Below are positions 32,858-43,331 of a DNA stretch of 64,000 bases, in pieces. The notes below the pieces were generated by a model, which saw nothing but the letters and a program-made list of their open reading frames with translations, was not told the DNA's origin and made no database searches. The position numbers and the translations under genes are program-made. How positions within the stretch are numbered: the stretch's first letter is position 1; the number at the start of each line of letters is the position of its first letter. Source of the stretch: Eutrigla gurnardus (Eukaryota > Chordata > Actinopteri > Perciformes > Triglidae); the NCBI GenBank assembly GCA_963514095.1, contig OY741264.1:13624366-13688365 (forward strand). Direction: 5' to 3'.

Positions 32858-33562
32858 TAGAGTGGTGAAGTCCCGCCCCTCCATTTCCGGGACATGGGTC
32901 CTCAAAAGCAAAAAAATATCAATGCGATTCAATGGGTAGATACAAATTATTTTCTGGTCCCGTTTGAATTGTGCCATGGATTTCACATATGTTCTTTGTG
33001 ATATTTAAAGAAAATTTTTCACGCAAAGAAGACGACAATTAAGCGCGAAGAGTTTTGATAAAGTTAGGTTTTGTGTGAGCCGCTTTGTGAACTACAGCTC
33101 CTCGCTGTTCTCGTCGCGAATGATATACGTCACCACCCGCCGAGTCCGAATTCCGCCGAGATGGCTGTTTCTCTGCTCCACTTCACCGCTTTTTTCCAAG
33201 GGCAGAATAAAAGTATCGAAAGGGGGGAGAACCACTATAAGTCGGGTCATGTGGAGAGCCTCAACTTCGCCGATGGGGAGGGAAAAGGGCGATGACGTGA
33301 CGTCACATACGCGACACAACATGTAGTCTTTATCATTGTGTTTTCTCAATGAATTTTAACTGAAGAATTGCACAATAAACGGTCAAACTCTTGACATGGA
33401 AAATTATAATTTAAGCCTATAAACAACATTTGTGTAATCCAAGGCATAACGACCGGGGGATCAGATAATAATTATTTTCCGTCCATTGAACACCATTCAT
33501 TTTTTTCGCTCCGAAAGGACCCATGGCGCCGTTACTTCCTGCTTCCGCTTCGGCACTCTATT
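32858..33562. mobile_element. DNA transposon with ATAGAGTG ends
   Basis: Left ATAGAGTGGTGAAGTCCCGC, right GCTTCGGCACTCTAT. Further in, GACATGGGTCC and CAATGGGTAGA are mirrored by GGACCCATGGC and TCCATTGAACA. About 705 bp; the CpG-bearing centre has overlapping frames of 74-85 codons, none recognised. No clear target duplication. Confidence 0.65.
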
Positions 33563-33774
33563 ATGTGTGAAGAACAATCGGCTGAAAAAGACTAAATTGT
33601 TTTTTCAACTCTATTCTATCCCTAAAAAGTTGTTGTACCTGATAAATCATGTTGAAGTCTGATCTGTACATGGCAAGTGATGGGATTTATTTTATATACA
33701 AGGCCATTGTGCATATACTATAGATGGATAAAACATATATAAATTCCCCACTCAGTATGGTAGCCTTGTGTTTC

Positions 33775-33934
33775 CTCCTTCAATCTTGTGTCCTCTACCA
33801 GTGGGCTTAGAGTTCTGTGCAGTATCTTAGCTGTAGGACTGCGTTCTTCTGGATGGAGATCTTAGATGTTGTTCCTGGAATCGACTTCAGCCTCTGTCCC
33901 AGTTTGGGGGTTACAGCCCCAAGTGTGCCTGTAC
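33775..33934 (-). pseudogene. Rex6/Dong-like LINE, C-terminal end
   Basis: On minus: GTLGAVTPKLGQRLKSIPGT, then SKISIQKNAVLQ and a degraded tail. This matches the extreme C-terminus of the R4-clade LINEs with a restriction-like endonuclease (usual form LGAVTPKLGEWLQQIPGTTS). It belongs with 34573-35145; the intervening roughly 130 codons, including the endonuclease core, are replaced by a hAT fragment. Confidence 0.78.
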
Positions 33935-34112
33935 ACAGTGATCCTCACAATTTTTTCCAGGAGAGCCGCACTTACAAGACAAAGTCCACAGGAGAGCCAC
34001 CTCGACTGCAAAATACCAAAAGCCATCTCCAAGCATAATCTGCTTACTTGTCATCCCACTTAACATACAGTGTAATGCAGCCAATACAACCTTAATTAAA
34101 ATCAGGCTTACC

Positions 34113-34572
34113 TTAATACTGGGATGAGCAGAAGCAGGCATGCATTTCCTTGACTTTCTTCATGTTGTATATGTAGTTTGTTGTTGCAGTCCTTGTGAGG
34201 CCCTCGAGATGTGCATTTGTCAGTCTCTTTCTGTGTTTCCATTTGATAGTGTTCATGGTTGAGAATGTTGACTTGCATGAAAAAAATGACATCACTTTTT
34301 GCACAAGTGGTTTCAGAGTGGGAAAATCTGCTTCAGATACCAATCTCCAAAAAAGAGCAGCACCTGCTTTGAGATGCAGTTTGTCTGCAACTCCACTATT
34401 TCCATTTCCTTTACTTTCCAGAGCAGCACAGTCAGAAGGGCAGAGCTGTGTGATAGTTGGAGTGAGAGAGGATACAACCACATGGAAGGGGTTTTCAATA
34501 AAGTAAAAAAAATCCTGCTGCTCATTCATATCACTGAATCTGGTCTCCCCGCAGCTCTTCCAGAACATCTTA
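34113..34572 (-). pseudogene. hAT transposase C-terminal dimerisation-domain fragment
   Basis: On minus: ADFPTLKPLVQKVMSFFSCK, then STFSTMNTIKWKHRKRLTNA and HLEGLTRTATTNY. This is the hAT C-terminal dimerisation signature (usual form S/CE.TFS.M..IK...R.RL...HLE), as in SCAND3/ZBED-like transposases. It is open for about 150 codons and reads through at its 5' side into the LINE remnant (MPLRQSSTAGCKM), giving a 163-codon chimeric frame. The DDE core was not found. Confidence 0.8.
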
Positions 34573-35145
34573 CAGCCTGCTGTGCTGGACTGTCTCAGGG
34601 GCATCTTTGCATAGCCTGCACCTGGGTCCCGTTTGGTGTGGTAGACCCCAGCTACTTTTACTCAGGGCATATGTACTCAATGCCCTGTTCTTATGCAGCC
34701 ATGATTAGTGCCTCTGTGCTGTCCTTCAAAACTGCCTTTTTGAGCCACTGGTATGATTTCATCATATCAGCCACTTCTTCTATCTGTTGGTGGTACATGC
34801 CGTACTCAGGCTTGTGCCTCCATGATGGTTCCCCTTCTTCCTCCTCATCCTCAGATTTCCGCTACTTCCATCACTTGGGGCCATCCTCGTGATGTACACC
34901 TGGATCTTCATTGTTTCATCCTGGATCATGGTTCTGATGCTCTCTAGTTCTCAACTTGCCTCCTTTTGCTTAGTGTACAATCTCAGAGTTTTGGACTCGG
35001 GGTGAAACCCTCCATGCATGTAAAGGGCTTTATTGTTTTGATATCAGTGGCCTCTATCTCTTCCTTTGGACAGGTTATTATACCACTGGGCTATCTGACT
35101 GGCACTCTGACCGGCAGTGCATGCTTGGTTGGCTCTGATCTTGTT
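34573..35145 (-). pseudogene. Rex6/Dong-like LINE, region upstream of the endonuclease, broken
   Basis: On minus: ATDIKTIKPFTCMEGFTPSP, then in other frames IQDETMKIQVYITRMAP, PSWRHKPEYGMYHQQIEEVA, MMKSYQWLKKAVLKDSTEAL, IMAA stop EQG, and STAGCKM. The order matches fish LINEs of the Rex6 type (HGMYHRQIEEVADIEKSYQW). Multiple stops and frameshifts. The remaining C-terminus is at 33775-33934. Confidence 0.8.
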
Positions 35146-35160
35146 TGACTTTTCAGGAAT

Positions 35161-36327
35161 TGGCTTTTTTTTTGGCTGTGGCTGACATTCATCCAGCCTC
35201 TTCACGGTTTCCATTTACTTACGGGACTCCAATGTATGTGTAGCTGTCCTGGATATCTGCTATGTTGCCTTCTGATAGCATTAACCATTCAGTGGTTTGT
35301 GCCCTGTTATCTTTGTGCTAAAACAATAATCAAAAGGGTACACCGTTGGTCTCCCACCATATGCGGCGTCATCAACACAAATGATCTGTCCCTAAACGTT
35401 AAAATCCACCATCCCCCCTGATTTTTTAACAACTTGAGTAGTGTGTATAGGCTAGTATACATGAAACAAGCAGTTGTGATCTTATTGGAATTCTGCATTC
35501 TTCAATCTATTGTTGGAACATCAATTCTGACAACCAAACATGCAAGAACCATGTCAGCTCAGGTAGTCGTATAGTAAGTGTGCTAGCGATTAGCATTAGC
35601 GTTATCAATAATAATAATATAATAATCAGATTGAAAGGGTAATGGCCACCATGAACGCTACACTATAACAGTAAAGTAGGCCAAGCAGGTGTAATGCTTT
35701 TTATGTTCTGTAGCTGTTAGCAGGCTGTGAGACGACTGCAGAACAGAGACTGCCCCCACAGATAATCTTGACCTATCGGGGCAGAGAAAGATGTTCAAGT
35801 CCCTTCACTGTCATACTCTTCTCCATGGACATTCAGCTCACGTAACTCTGACCAATAACAGGCTGTGAGGGTGAATGCAGGGCGGTGCTGGAGGGAGATA
35901 GGAATGGTTGGAAGAGAGTAGGAGACATCTGGAGAAGTATCAGGTACATAGGAGGACTGATGCTCCAGTATTGTGGATGTCCTCGAACGCCAGGGCCACA
36001 CTGCTTACGTTTCGCAAGCTCTTGATTTTTATATTGCTGCCCATGTTAACGGATTAGAGCAGCAACACCACCAACCAGAAAAACAGCGGCTGCATCAAAT
36101 CCTGAGTTTTGAGGTCTTGCTTATTTATTAAAGAATTCAATCTCTATTAATTGTAACTGTGCAACACTGGGTTGCACAGCAGTTGTAGCTCATTTCATCA
36201 AAAACTGTAGCACTTTCCTGTAGTGCTTTTTTTTATTTGCATGAGTAACAGCAGCAACAAAATTCAATTATTTTAGATGTCTGTTTGATAGAGTTGTTCC
36301 TCAAAGGAGTTTGATAGTGTTGCAAAG
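35161..36327. other. No gene recognised
   Basis: Intergenic. An ATAATA-rich tract at about 35608-35625; no coding or terminus evidence. Confidence 0.5.
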
Positions 36328-36367
36328 GTCTTCCTCCCGGTCGCTGGGACACGACCGGGAGGAAGAC
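36328..36367. repeat. Perfect 16-bp hairpin
   Basis: GTCTTCCTCCCGGTCG (36328-36343), 8-nt loop CTGGGACA, then the exact reverse complement (36352-36367). It is followed at once by CPG-poor unique sequence. Not followed by a T run, and a vertebrate gene would not use it as a terminator. Confidence 0.95.
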
Positions 36368-36984
36368 TTGCCATGGTTGCTATAGCCTCTATGGAGGTAA
36401 TCAATGGAAACATGAATCTGTATTGAAAGTGGGTCATATATGTAGTCGAAATGTAATAGGAATTTCAAATTCGGTGCCTTCTTGACCAAGAAAAGGCAGA
36501 CAGTGACATTTTGGTGCATGTGAATGGAAGACAACAACTCCCACAATGCACCGCTCTGCAGGCCACTCCCAATGATCTGTCCCCCCTCCCCAGTCCCCCA
36601 ACAGTTTGCACTCACACTGCTCCAAGACCAAACGGGCACGGCCTGAATACCTTTTGTACGTACGTATGTCATCACGTCGTAATACCACACACGCATGGCT
36701 TTACGTTTTCAAGAAGCGCCATCTCAAAGTCATCAACAAGAGAGAACAACATAGAGAACATGACTGAAACTTTACTGACAAGTCGCGTCTGCACATATTT
36801 GTAGTAAACACTTGGCCTCTGGATTGGCGCAGCAGGGCCGGCTGCGAGTAGAGCAGGCAGTTCCGCTCACACCCTGAGGCTAAAGTGAGGTCCTACTATT
36901 GATCTGTGATAGGTTTGTAGCGTCAGTAGGTCCCACCCCCTCTAGGCGGGTTGAAAACATGAGGAACTAGTGTTGTAGTCTTAC

Positions 36985-37100
36985 CCCCTCTAACCAAAGC
37001 AGCCTCCGATGAAGCAAAATTATGATATGGGAGGCTCCTTTTCAGAATAAAAATATGAGAAATTAGGGAATGATGCAAGACAATTCAAAAGTACTACCGG
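36985..37100 (-). repeat. Interspersed repeat, copy 2 (partner at 13423-13545)
   Basis: AACCAAAGCAGCCTCCGATG, TTCAGAATAAAAATATGAGA, AATTAGGGAATGATGC and TTCAAAAGTACTACC are the reverse complement of the blocks at 13423-13545. Confidence 0.75.
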
Positions 37101-37116
37101 GTTTCTAATGATTGTT

Positions 37117-37620
37117 ACACTCGGTCGGGAGCCGAACTGTAACATAAATAGACAAACCCCAACACCGGCGTGGATTCAAAATAACACAATTTATTACAAT
37201 AACCAGAGAAGACAAAAAAAGTGTATAGTGAATGGTGCAGTATAAACAAGTGAACGAAGCGCAGCTTCAGGGTGAGCTCAGGCCTAAAACAACAAACAAA
37301 AGCTCTAAATTCCAAGTCCCAAAACTAACTAAACCCTATAGAAAAGAAAAGAAACTAAAAGACAAATGCTGAACCTAACTCCCTACCCTTAATCGAAAAC
37401 AGGAGAAAATGGAAGTCAAGAAAAAGGCAGCTCACCCCTACAGCTTCCCTAAACGCACACATGCTTGCTCTGGTTTTACCCAGAGCACACGTACACTCAC
37501 AGACACTCTAGCACTCTAAGGCTAACAAACACACACTCTAACTTAACACAAAGGATCTAAATAAATACACCTTACCAGGAAAATAATAGTTGGGTGGGGG
37601 CCCTTGTAAGAACAATAACT
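37117..37620 (-). mobile_element. Probable solo LTR
   Basis: On minus it ends ...GGCTCCCGACCGAGTGTAACA at 37117, with AATAAATTGTG (polyadenylation signal) about 75 bp before. The upstream text (TAGTTTTGGGACTTGGAATT, GGCCTGAGCTCACCCTGAAG) has the look of fish gypsy/BEL LTRs. The 5' boundary is not fixed and no coding region adjoins. Confidence 0.5.
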
Positions 37621-38914
37621 AATAACAAATATACTATAGCCTACTATACTTGGGCATAGTCTGAGCTATTAGCATGACCAGGAGGCCACTAGAACACCAC
37701 ACACTCATTTGTGTGTGAACAGTTCACATGTATTTTCACATTCTATTCCATTTTGGTTCAGAAACGTAGACATTCAATGTTTCCCATTCTTTATAGAAAT
37801 GTTCTATGCCAACATTTTTTCTGGTGAGTGAGTTTGAATTTATACCACAACATACAATCTTGACCCTTCAATGAACAATGCTGAAAACCTGGCCCATGGT
37901 TGTAGATAGAAACTATAAAGTCACACATACGTGGTCATACATTTTTGTATACTATCTGTTATTTTTAAAATACATCCAGTTCATAAGCTGCTGTCAATGC
38001 AAATAGGAGAAATTGGAGGACAGCATGGTTGACTTCATTATTGGAAGGAAAATAGAGGCATCGTTTTTCTTTGAATCCCTGTAGCCATGCAGCAACATAT
38101 AATTTCCTTTCCCCAAGAAAGATCTGCAGGCATATACAGAAAACCATTAAGAACCCATAATCTATAAATCACAGCAGCAATAAAAGTTTCCAACCCCATT
38201 GCGGACATTTTCCTGACCCACTCCACCTCCTTCCCTTGGGCACCTAGTTTGCTATGCCTGCTGTGGTTTCCCCCCACCAACTGCTAACTCAATTCTACAT
38301 CCTGAGGCTTTCCACGTCTCAGAGGACAGAAAGTGCCTCTGAAGGTGCCTTTAGCTCTTTAGGGAGAAATGTATTATGAAGCAAATCTATAAAGACAGAG
38401 AGGATGGAAGAGGGAAAGCCTGCCTGTGGTTCATTTCAGTGAGAGGTGATGGCAGTTAGTGGGACATGAGATAATTTGATATAACTTATTTATACTGAAC
38501 CATCTCTACAATCTGTGCCTGTGCTGTTTTGGTAACAGATGACTGAAATGACAGAGCAGATAGACTCACTGTTTTCACTTGTGTTCCTGGTGTCTCCAAA
38601 AGTAGAATTGGAGTTCGAGCCTTCAACTATCAACATCTCCTGTGGAACCCATTTATGGACCAGAAATAAGTTACATTAATAGTTCAATCATGAATTCAGA
38701 GCATAGTGTAATAATCTGTATATCATATATTCTTTAGGCGTGTTCACAACAAAATTTGCGTTGCATTACTCACACGAGTTTGGTCGCTGAACCGTTGATT
38801 GTTTTTCAGTTTTTCCCATTTTTCCATTCTGTTTAAAAAGAAAAAAAGGATTTTGTAATAAATAAATAACCAAAGAACAAATGATACACGGATTTGAACA
38901 ATACACAGATTTAT
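37621..38914. other. No gene recognised
   Basis: Intergenic DNA with no supported feature. Confidence 0.5.
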
Positions 38915-38922
38915 AATAATTT

Positions 38923-39593
38923 TATGGCTGTCAAAATTAACGCGTTACTCGTGGGAAGATTAATTTGTGGAATTAACACAAGTACAAAAGAGTGTGTGTG
39001 AGGTTTAATTGTCGGTGAATAAATGCTACAACTAGACTTTAGCTAAGTTCCTGTCTTGTTGTCAGACAGCTGATAACAAAAGTGAAGGTAGTTAGCAACA
39101 ACTCTGGCTCAGGAACACTTAAGGTAGGCTGATCTTTAGAGTGGACCCACGCTTTTCTCCTATATGTGTTAAGCTGCTCCTCTGAGTCTCTTAGCTTTTT
39201 TATTTTTAATATTTCTTTCGACTGTGTATCTGACAGCGTGTTAAACAGTTAATTATTATCTACTGCAAACTCTGCTCTGTTTGTATCAGGAAAACACGAA
39301 GTCGAAGGTTTTCAATTTTTTTTGTTAGAATTGTAATCATATTATTAAGTATTCATATCAGTACTCGGTATGGGCAAGTACTGAAATGTAAGTACCGGTA
39401 TTTGTACTCTGTCTGAAGAAAGCTTTATCAGTGCATCTCCGTTTGTAGAGGCTTTAAACTGGTACGCCTACGTCACATCATACACCTTCTGTCAAATATA
39501 TTTCTCATCCAACAACAATTCAGAGAAAATGGATTAATCCACAGCTACTCTGTTATTAATCTGATTAAAATGTTTAATAGTTTAACAGCCCTG
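38923..39593. mobile_element. hAT element, GGCTGTCAAAATTAACGCG type (671 bp)
   Basis: Left TATGGCTGTCAAAATTAACG, right TTAATAGTTTAACAGCCCTG; the family end is CAGGGCTGTCAAA. Flanks AATAATTT (38915-38922) and AATAATTA (39594-39601) agree at 7 of 8 positions, an aged 8-bp duplication. No transposase frame; non-autonomous. Confidence 0.8.
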
Positions 39594-39601
39594 AATAATT
39601 A

Positions 39602-41989
39602 ACAATTGTAAAGCCTTTTGACAAATGAAGGGGAGCTCTACAGCATCACCAGCTACCTTTGGCCTCCAGCTAGCTGATCATGGAAGTTAATATAGAACCC
39701 ACGATTCGTATTAGCTAATAATGTTTCTAAAGTTATTGTAAAAGAAATTAGAAGAGCAGGGAAAGACAAAAGAACATACATTTTTCACATGAAGACCAGT
39801 GCATCTTAGCATATTCAGCAACACTAAATCCAGGCACCCCAGAAGGTCTACTGAACAAGGTCTGGTATTATATTCAGTTGCTGTTTAGACACACAGGAAT
39901 CAAACCTGACTCATTCAACCTAAAATGTGAGGAGGAGCAAAGTATTCACCATGATATTCAATGAAAAAACAAAAAATCATAAATGGAGAGAAACGGAGAA
40001 AATCAGAGGAGAATGTTTGAGGAGAACAATTCATGAGCAAATTCTGCCCGGTGGAAAAGCACTTCATCTACAGCATAGGAGGGTAACAGCTGCAACAGAA
40101 AGCTTCTGGCAACCCAGCTGTCACAGATCCAGATGTTACCAAGGATGTAAAGAGAGGAAGGGTTATACAGACAGTTTGATCAGATCTATGGTTACCACCT
40201 AGTGATCTGAGCGGGGCAGTGAGTGCGTATAGATAGAGTGAGATGGGGCATAGCAAAGGAGCGCTAATGCTGCCTTCATGTGGTATCGGTATTATGGGAA
40301 ATATGACTTGCCGACATGGAAATCTCATAGGAATGCCCCCTCAAGTCATAATTACGACCGTCGAGTTCCCGAGTTGGGGTGACCAGAACCTTTCAACATG
40401 GCGGGGAAGAAGTCAGATTCAGTAACGGATGGTACGCAAAAAGCATTTGAATGTGACTTCACAAGTGGGAAGTATGGATTTGCTGACGCGCACATGAAAG
40501 CAGCATTAATTTTTTTATTTCTAATTAGTTCAACCAGTAACCACCCTTCCCTTCTCTTCATTTCAATTGACAAACGTTCACATTTTTAATTAGTTTTGAA
40601 TATAATAAAACAACACAAATGGGACAAAAGAAATTGTGATTTAAACCTCAACTTGTTAGTTTTTTTCCTTGCCTACTGGTGTTCTTTGACCCTATTCAAA
40701 TCAGAAATTGCGTAACTCAAACTAAAGATATCTGCCTCTTTGGGGATGAGGGCATGACTACAGGCCAAATGTAATTGGCATTATTTTTAGATGTTTGGAG
40801 CTCTTTGGGGAGCATATATACATCTGTGTGTGGCCCAGAGAGCATGCATGTGAATTTATATGTTAACTTTTATATGGACATCAGCCGCTTTGGGGATTTA
40901 AACAGTTGTGGCAAAGTAGTGGTGATGTAATCCCTGTGCTCTCAGTGGAGTCCAGCTGTGCCACAATAATACTTCAGCAGGCAGTCGGACAACTGAAGCT
41001 GAGGGTCGGAGGTGACACTGTCAGCTTTTGTGTTGTGAACTGTGTGGAGCAGCTATGGCTACAAGGATTTAGCAACGTCTTCTAAAAGCCCTGCGGGATT
41101 ACGTTTTCACAGGATTAGATTTCACTGACTACCACAGCTATTGGGGGGGGGGGCAGGAAATTTGTAGCAACCCAGATGTGTCCATCTTTAGTAGCCTAAT
41201 GCACATGCAAAGACATAAAAACAGGCCTGTTTCAAGTTTGTTTAAATAGTTTCTTGAGCGAAAGGTCATCTGCAGTTTCAGGCATTGGCAGTAACATGAA
41301 ATATCACTGAATGTTTTGTTTCAGGGCGGGCCAGCCAGTTGGAGGCAGGGCCTTTTCCTTTGGCTGCCGTGCTGGCGGGCATAGACCATCTCCCATCTCT
41401 GTGTCTCTCCCCCAGCCAATCACGTTTAGGTCCCTGTTTCTGGGGAGTAGCCTTTAATGTGTGGGACTGTTCCTGATTCACTTTATGTTAATATCACAGT
41501 TTTAAAAAAAACGAGTTGCTCAGAGAAGAGACATTTTAAAAATCTAGAAGCAGAAGCATCAGAATGCTTCAAGATAACCAGTTAATGCACTTAAAGCTGC
41601 AGCAGTGTCATTGCAGAGGACAGACAGTGGATCCACTGCTCCCAGTGAAACCAGTCAGAAGACACCAGGGATGAGATCATCTGGGTTTTGTCAGCAGGGT
41701 CACTTTATTTACATTCATCGTATTTCCTTACAGTTTACAGTGTAATTATTTAACATTACAGGACATGTAACAATGTAGATACAAAGGAGCATGTGAAGTA
41801 GGACTGTCATGATATAATATTTTCACACCACAATTATCATGACCAAAGTAATTCATGTTTGTGATATTATTGCAACATCATACTGGGAATTAGTTAAAAA
41901 GAGTAGCATGTTCCTAAAGTTTTGAGGTCAAGGTTGTCTTTTGTGCAAATTTTCAGTTTTCAATTCCTGGATATTAGTGTGTGTCCTCC
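39602..41989. other. No gene recognised
   Basis: Intergenic. An 11-G run at about 41143-41153. A CCGACATGG...CGAGTTCCCGAG block at 40260-40390 may be a transposon fragment but its ends could not be paired. ORFs below 92 codons are unrecognised. Confidence 0.45.
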
Positions 41990-43058
41990 AGTGTGTCGTC
42001 CAGCTGTCGCTTCATGGTTGATTCCAGATCCCATTGTTGACCTAAAGCTTTTGAATAAAAGCAAATTAAGGATGTCAGAGGTCGTAGTAAAGGAGGTAAA
42101 AGTCTGGTAGCAACTAAAATGGGGAAACCACCTCCAAATGTATACAGATGGTCAAAAGATCATGAGAGTGGGAAAGTGGCAGTTGGTATTAGCATACCTG
42201 AAATCGGATATAAAAAAAGGATACAGAATATCAAATCATATGTCAGTATTCACAGCAGAAATGGTGGCAGTTCTGTTGGCATTAAGATGGGTTGAGGACA
42301 ATAAACAGGGAAATTCAATCATATGCAGCGATTCAACAGCCACCTTAACTACAATAAAATAAGCTAAATCCAAGTCCAGACCTGATTTAGTTGTAGAAAT
42401 TTTACAATTTTGTTTAGAATCCACAAGAAAGGGTATGAGGTGGGGTTTCTTTGGGTTCCGGCACATATGGGTGTGAAAGGGAATGAGGAGGCGGATGAGA
42501 TGGCAAAAAAGGCGGTGAAGGAAGAAAGCATGCAAATTAATTTGCAACATGGAGCACCAGAGTATTGTGAAAGAATAAACAGGTCTCTAAGAGAAAAGTG
42601 GCAAAAGTCTTGGGAGAAGGAAAGGAAAGGAAGGGCATATTTTTCAGTGCAGGAAAGCGTAAGTAGAGACAAGTGCACTTACAGGTGCAGTAGAAAAGAC
42701 TCTCAAGATTGAGACTTGGTCACTGTGGGCTGAGGAGTGGGTTGGTTCTGATTGGTAAACATCCTGATGGCAAATGTGAGTGTGGAGATAGTGAGACAGT
42801 GAAACATGTACTACTCCAGTGCAAAATACACTATAAAGAAGGACTCTCTTTAGGAAACTTGGAGCAGATGGGGAAACTGTTTTTAATATGCGCACACTTC
42901 TAAATCTCGATTCTTGGGTTAAAACAAAGAAATGTGTGGATTATCTTCACAAAACAGGATTGTACAAAAGGATTTGATGTAGTTCTTAATAACAAACTGT
43001 AGGGGCAGCAATACGCCATAGCTGCGTCTAGTCTGCCTAACTAAAGAAGAAGAAGAAG
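41990..43058 (+). pseudogene. Decayed I-type LINE: RNase H and C-terminal knuckle region, GAA tail
   Basis: Frames read WLIPDPIVDLKLLN, then an RNase H domain with YTDGQ (42141), a FTAEMVAVLLALRWVE helix, CSDST, and after a frameshift FLWVPAHMGVKGNEEADEMA, so the four acidic RNase H positions are still visible. A third frame has MRLGHCGL, then GKCECGDSETVKHVLLQC, the cysteine-rich C-terminal motif. At least two frameshifts and stops break it. The 3' end runs into a GAA repeat (about 43043-43058), typical of fish I-clade LINEs. It is 5'-truncated and abuts the uqcrfs1 leader. The clade is inferred from the RNase H plus knuckle layout. Confidence 0.8.
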
Positions 43059-43120
43059 AACTCGTCGCCTCCCCGGGTAGAGACAACACAAGGTCGTCGT
43101 AGCAGCAACTCGTCGCAGAC
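43044..43120 (+). promoter_or_regulatory. uqcrfs1 5' leader / putative core promoter region
   Basis: The 60 bp between the GAA tail of an upstream LINE and the start codon are CpG-bearing, with no obvious TATA box. AACTCGTCGC occurs twice, at 43059-43068 and 43107-43116. Because the start codon lies this close to repeat DNA, the core promoter must lie in this short segment, in the LINE remnant, or both. Transcription start site not determinable by eye. Confidence 0.45.
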
Positions 43121-43331
43121 ATGATGTCTCTTGCTGCCAGGTCAGGGGCATTTTCCCCTTACATGCAGGCTACAGCTGTCGCTGTCGCCGGTCCTCTGAA
43201 AGCTCTGGTCCCCGGAGTTGTTGTCAAGGGAGAAAAGATTTTGTTGGACCCGAAAAAAAAGTTCCTCTGCCGCGAATCGCTCACCGGTCAAAGCCCAAAG
43301 ACAGGGCCTGCTGTGTCTGTTAGCATCAATG
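43121..43331 (+). other. uqcrfs1: uqcrfs1 coding exon 1
   Basis: Encodes residues 1-70 plus the first base of codon 71: the presequence, which in mammals is retained in the complex as subunit 9. It ends at ATG|GTAAGT, a consensus donor. In-frame reading beyond the donor would reach a stop within a few codons, so splicing is required. The other possible start, the second ATG at 43124, would lose one residue; I chose the first because MMSLAARSG matches the human layout. Confidence 0.96.

Noticed and set aside
34299..34892. 197-codon frame on +, the second longest in the window
   Set aside because: Antisense to the hAT and Rex6-like remnants, whose minus-strand translations match real protein families.
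36328..36367. Rho-independent terminator
   Set aside because: Stem and loop fit, but there is no T run and this is vertebrate DNA.
39927..40589. Cluster of 60-91 codon frames on both strands
   Set aside because: No similarity, no splice support and overlapping frames on opposite strands; treated as chance.
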